Below are positions 60,556 to 64,000 of a DNA stretch of 64,000 nucleotides, piece after piece; within the stretch, counting starts at the first letter, position 1; every line of letters starts with the position of its first letter. The translations under genes were made by a program, and so were the position numbers. This stretch comes from Microbacterium halophytorum (GTDB lineage: Bacteria; Actinomycetota; Actinomycetes; Actinomycetales; Microbacteriaceae): assembly GCF_002970975.1 (NCBI RefSeq), contig NZ_PNFA01000013.1:1-64000 (forward strand), in the 5' to 3' direction. Under the pieces are notes generated by a model. It did no database searches, was not told where the DNA came from, and saw only the letters and a program-made list of their open reading frames with translations.

Positions 60556-63500
60556 TCAGTCGCGCCTGCGCCTGCGGAGGACGAGCAGCAGCACCCCGCC
60601 GATCACCAGGATCGCGGCCGCGGTGATCACGACGCCCGACACGGTCCCACCCGTCACGGCGAGGTCGGTGTCGGTGTCTGAGCCGCCGTCCGTGCCGGTG
60701 TCGTCGGTTCCGTCGGTGGTGGTGTCGTCGGTTCCGTCGGTGGTGGTGTCGTCGGTTCCGTCGGTGGTGGTGTCGTCGGTTCCGTCGGTGGTGGTGTCGT
60801 CGGTTCCGTCGGTGGTGGTGTCGTCGGTTCCGTCGGTCGTGCCGTCGTCGGTGCCATCGGTCGTCTCGGGCACATTCGCCGTGTTCGTCATGACGAGCTC
60901 GAGCGGGTCGGGCTGGTCGCCGCCCTTCAGATCGAACACGACCTCGCCGGCATCGGTGGTCTGCACCTCGTCGCCGTCGGCGCTCCACGAGACGTCGCCC
61001 CACTCGACGCCGGGGATCTCGGGAAGATCGCCCTCGCGCAGGACGACGTGCGAGCCGACGGGGAGGTAGCCCGACACCGCGGGCTCACCGATGCCGGCCT
61101 CGAGCGCATCCTGCGCCTCGCCGTTCGCCGTCCACTCCACGGGGAACGTCGTGTCGGCGGGAACGAGGCCGGCCGCGCCGCCCGTGAGCCGCTTCTCGAC
61201 CGAGAAGCTGGCGTGCTCGACCACGCTGTTCGTCACCTCGAGCTCGGAGCGGTGGTCGCCCCGGATGACGAGGGTCGGCGAGGGGCTCCACGTCGTGCTC
61301 GCCCACTCGTAGCCGTCGGGGAGCGAGTCGTCCGACGGCGCGACCTCGTTCAGGTACACGATCGTGCCGAGCGGGAAGAGCAGCGGGTCGCCGTGTTCGT
61401 CGACGGGGCCGGCGGCCGTTCCGTCGACGGGCATTTCGAAGCTGCCCTGCTGCTCCTGGCCGAGGGGCAGTCGCGCGTCGTACTCGACGGTGATGTCGTC
61501 GATCAGAAGCGCGTCCGGGTCGATGCCCGTGACGTTCTTCGAGACGTCGAACGTCCCGAGCCGCGCCGAGAGCACGTTGGTGATGGTCGCCGAGACGACG
61601 GCCTGGTCGTCCTCGCCGATCACGAGCGTTCCCGACCGGGCCGACACGTCGGTCCGCTCCCACGACACGTGTGCGAACCGCGGCGCGCGGAGCTCGCCGT
61701 ACGTGATCACCGTGCCGTACGGGAACTGCACGGGGTCGCCCGCGGCGTCGAGCGGGCTCACGGGGTCGCCGTTCGCGGGCACCCGGATGACGCCCTCGGT
61801 GACCGTGCCGCCGGGCGTCATCGCGGTGTACGAGACGCCGAACTCCACATCGGGCGGCAGGTGCGTTCCCGCACCCGACGCGAACTCCTTGTGCAGCTGG
61901 AACGTGCCCTGCTTCAGCTCGTTGCCCACCTCGATCGCGATGTCGCCCTCGGCGGGGAGGGGGATCTCGGCGAGCGCCTCCTCGAGGCCGACGACCTCCT
62001 CGAAACCGCCCGTCGGGTACTCGGTCGTCTCGCCGTCGACCGTCACGCGGAAGATCGGGCTCTCCCAGTCCGCGGGGTCGGTCGGCTCGCCGTCGAGGGT
62101 CGGCAGGTGCTCCGCGAGGTCCAGCGTCTCGGCGTCGGCGGGAACGTCGGTCAGCGCGATCGGATCGCCGAACGGCAGGTCAACGTCGACACGACCCCCT
62201 TCGGAGTTGTAGCTCGCCGCATAGCCGTAGTCGGCATCAGCTCCGGCAGCGGCCTTGGCGATCGAGATCGTGCGCTCGGCGTCATCCGGCGCGATCGTGT
62301 TCGTCAGGCCCACGGCCGTCGTCTCGTCGTCGCCGATCGTGATGACGCGGCCAGGGGACCATGCCGTCGAGACCCAACGGTAGCCGTCGGGCGGCAGGGC
62401 GGCGGAACGGTCCTCCGTCAGGAGGACGCGGGTGCCCGCCGGGAAGTCGCGCCCGACCTCGACCGGCGTGCCGTCGAGGGGAACGTCGAGCGAGCCGGCA
62501 GCGATCTCCTCGCCGCCGTTGCGCGCAGTCCAGTTCACGGGCACCGTGCCGTCGGGGGCGATCACGGTGCCGTCGTCGTCGAGAACCTCGACCGTCTTCG
62601 ACACGCTGAAGGTGCCGAGCCGCTCATTGGCGGCGTTGGTCACGACCACGTCGGCCGTGCCGCCGCCGACGGTGATGCTCTCGGGCGAGATCTGCGGGTC
62701 GCCCCATTCGTAACCGGGAACGCTCGCCGGGTCGATCTCGTCGAAGACGACCTCTGTGCCTTCGGGGAAGCTGGCACCCGCGTCGATCCACTCGCCGTCC
62801 GGCGTGAGCTCGATCGAGCCGGGGGTCTCGGTGCCATCGGGTTCGGTGGCCGTGTAGTTCACAGTGAACGATGTTCCGGCGGGCAGATCGGACGCCTCGA
62901 TCCCCTCGAGCTCCTTCCGGATGCGGAACGTGCCCTCCTCCGTACCGTCGCAGGAGATCTCGCCCGCGAAGAGGAAGGAATGGACCTCGCCGCCCCGCAG
63001 TGAGACGTCGTTGCCGATGATCTGGCCGTCGAGCGGTGCCGCCGTCACGGTGACGTCGGCGTTCGGCGCATAGATCGAACCGTCCATGCGGCCGCCGCCG
63101 GCGGCGGAGACGGTGACGTCGCCCGTCAGCTGCGAGAGATCCCACAGCGTGTAGGGGGAGTAGGCGCCCTGCGGATCGATGCGCCCGCCGACGACCTCGG
63201 TGGTGCCCGCCGGCACCTGGATCACGAGCGGGTTCTGTCGGCCGGGCGTCGGGCCGGGGGAGAACTGCAGCGTCGATGCGCCGGCGATGTCTGCGTAGTC
63301 GACGACGTTGACCTGGTCGGCGCTGAGGGACTCGAGGACCTTTCGGTCTCCCGCGTCTTCGGCGATGCCGACCGGATGCGCCGTGGTGGGCAGGTCGGCG
63401 AAGCACTGCGCCGCCTGATCGTACTCGGCCTCGGCGTTCGCTTCGACGTAGTCCGCGACGGCGGTGTCCGCGGTGTCGGCGGTGTAGATGCTGCCGCCGC

Positions 63501-64000
63501 CCGTGCTCCCGACCGGCGGCTCGGCGCCCGTGGGGTAGTCCTGGGCGTTCGCGTCGATGATGGGCGTCCGGTCGGGCGACGATGCGTCGAGGTTCAGGCG
63601 CAGCCAGTCGCCGCGCGCCCCGGCCTGCCACGGGTCGTCGCGATCGACGAGCTTCAGGTCGCCCTGCAGCGAGGGCTCGCTCGTTCCGGCGCTCGTGATG
63701 GCGAGGATGCCGCCGCTGCTCGTGTCGTACCGGTCAGTGAGCAGGCGCGTCGGGTCGCCGTCGACCGTCGGGATCGTGTAGTCCCCGGTGCCCGCGACGA
63801 CGTGGACGATCGCGTACTGGGCGTCACCGGGGTGCGTCGTGGTGCCGCCGGCCGCCAGCGAGCCCTCGGTCTCTGTGTTGCCGAGGCTGAGGTCGTTGCG
63901 GGCGTACACCGTGAAGCCGCCGTTAGCCGAGAACGGGTTGAAGCTCTCGGGGTACGCGGCCTCGGCGGGAGCGGGGGCCGCGAGCGGGGCGACGACGGCT
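60556..64000 (-). CDS. Cell-wall-anchored surface protein, 5' end beyond the window
   Basis: More than 1,145 residues are in the window. The visible N-terminal end VAPLAAPAPAEAAYPESFNP is probably the signal peptide cleavage region. A choice-of-anchor A type domain follows (GGFTVYARNDLSLGNTETEG). Then come about seven prealbumin-like/DUF5979 repeats, each with a form of GTFxVxK and WxxxxWSP, for example YEWASTTWSPSPTLVI. A Thr/Asp stalk of TTDGTDD repeats precedes DTDLAVTGG, a sortase-like LAxTG signal, a transmembrane helix and RRRRRD. The protein is likely an adhesin or pilus-like shaft anchored by sortase. Confidence 0.88.
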   Translation of the reverse strand, partial: AVVAPLAAPAPAEAAYPESFNPFSANGGFTVYARNDLSLGNTETEGSLAAGGTTTHPGDAQYAIVHVVAGTGDYTIPTVDGDPTRLLTDRYDTSSGGILAITSAGTSEPSLQGDLKLVDRDDPWQAGARGDWLRLNLDASSPDRTPIIDANAQDYPTGAEPPVGSTGGGSIYTADTADTAVADYVEANAEAEYDQAAQCFADLPTTAHPVGIAEDAGDRKVLESLSADQVNVVDYADIAGASTLQFSPGPTPGRQNPLVIQVPAGTTEVVGGRIDPQGAYSPYTLWDLSQLTGDVTVSAAGGGRMDGSIYAPNADVTVTAAPLDGQIIGNDVSLRGGEVHSFLFAGEISCDGTEEGTFRIRKELEGIEASDLPAGTSFTVNYTATEPDGTETPGSIELTPDGEWIDAGASFPEGTEVVFDEIDPASVPGYEWGDPQISPESITVGGGTADVVVTNAANERLGTFSVSKTVEVLDDDGTVIAPDGTVPVNWTARNGGEEIAAGSLDVPLDGTPVEVGRDFPAGTRVLLTEDRSAALPPDGYRWVSTAWSPGRVITIGDDETTAVGLTNTIAPDDAERTISIAKAAAGADADYGYAASYNSEGGRVDVDLPFGDPIALTDVPADAETLDLAEHLPTLDGEPTDPADWESPIFRVTVDGETTEYPTGGFEEVVGLEEALAEIPLPAEGDIAIEVGNELKQGTFQLHKEFASGAGTHLPPDVEFGVSYTAMTPGGTVTEGVIRVPANGDPVSPLDAAGDPVQFPYGTVITYGELRAPRFAHVSWERTDVSARSGTLVIGEDDQAVVSATITNVLSARLGTFDVSKNVTGIDPDALLIDDITVEYDARLPLGQEQQGSFEMPVDGTAAGPVDEHGDPLLFPLGTIVYLNEVAPSDDSLPDGYEWASTTWSPSPTLVIRGDHRSELEVTNSVVEHASFSVEKRLTGGAAGLVPADTTFPVEWTANGEAQDALEAGIGEPAVSGYLPVGSHVVLREGDLPEIPGVEWGDVSWSADGDEVQTTDAGEVVFDLKGGDQPDPLELVMTNTANVPETTDGTDDGTTDGTDDTTTDGTDDTTTDGTDDTTTDGTDDTTTDGTDDTTTDGTDDTGTDGGSDTDTDLAVTGGTVSGVVITAAAILVIGGVLLLVLRRRRRD
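60699..60842 (-). repeat. 24-bp tandem repeat encoding the Thr/Asp stalk
   Basis: About six near-identical 24-bp units (plus-strand reading GTCGGTGGTGGTGTCGTCGG, then TTCC) encode DGTDDTTT. The unit is eight codons, so copy-number change keeps the frame and alters stalk length. Confidence 0.85.

Noticed and set aside
60699..60842. CRISPR or intergenic tandem repeats
   Set aside because: The 24-bp units are in frame inside the surface protein gene and encode its stalk.

Overview
The window is high-GC actinobacterial DNA. The gene order nadK-recN-pyrG-NUDIX-xerD-parA-scpA-scpB-rluB-tyrA-cmk-der, the many leaderless -10/ATG starts and the GC-biased third positions suggest Microbacteriaceae, probably Microbacterium or a close relative. 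The genus is inferred from gene order and protein resemblance; no database search was possible.

Layout. 1-90: the 3' end of a 5S rRNA and the rRNA terminator. 0.3-17.9 kb: a housekeeping block, mostly one direction with overlapping genes (RG-rich/TPR protein, HAD phosphatase, tlyA, nadK, recN, pyrG, xerD, parA/scpAB, rluB, tyrA, cmk, der). 18-29.6 kb: Nudix-NYN fusion, APC permease, a benzoylformate decarboxylase/benzaldehyde dehydrogenase operon with a divergent LysR regulator and an aromatic-acid MFS carrier, an S4 protein, and further MFS carriers with a MarR gene. 29.68-39.76 kb: a genomic island of about 10.0 kb that splits a tRNA-Pro(GGG) gene exactly in its anticodon loop. The island carries a complete second tRNA-Pro(GGG) just inside its left end, an integrase truncated by an IS3 element, and a set of unfamiliar genes: a zinc-cluster protein, a DUF6414-like protein, a protein with a HEPN-type RNQVAH motif and a 615-residue protein with a PD-(D/E)XK-like C-terminus. 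39.8-44.6 kb: a second patchy segment with an IS3 remnant, an NmrA/QorB-like gene, two TetR modules, a DHA2 exporter and a truncated methyltransferase. 45-60 kb: an aromatic catabolic region. The window ends inside a large cell-wall-anchored surface protein on the minus strand.

How the catabolic genes fit together. VanAB demethylates vanillate to protocatechuate plus formaldehyde. A fused LigAB opens protocatechuate at the 4,5 bond. LigC oxidises the semialdehyde, LigI opens the pyrone, LigJ hydrates 4-oxalomesaconate and LigK cleaves the product to pyruvate and oxaloacetate. The formaldehyde can be fixed by the adjacent hexulose-phosphate synthase and isomerase. No LigU/GalD-type tautomerase is visible; a cytoplasmic ModA-like protein and an aldo/keto reductase sit at the end of the operon instead. 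An AAHS carrier promoter and the vanAB start region share a near-identical 16-bp operator-like site.

The least familiar material is the cargo of the tRNA-splitting island, with nuclease-like and HEPN-like proteins of the kind often found in defence regions, and the tRNA replacement arrangement itself.
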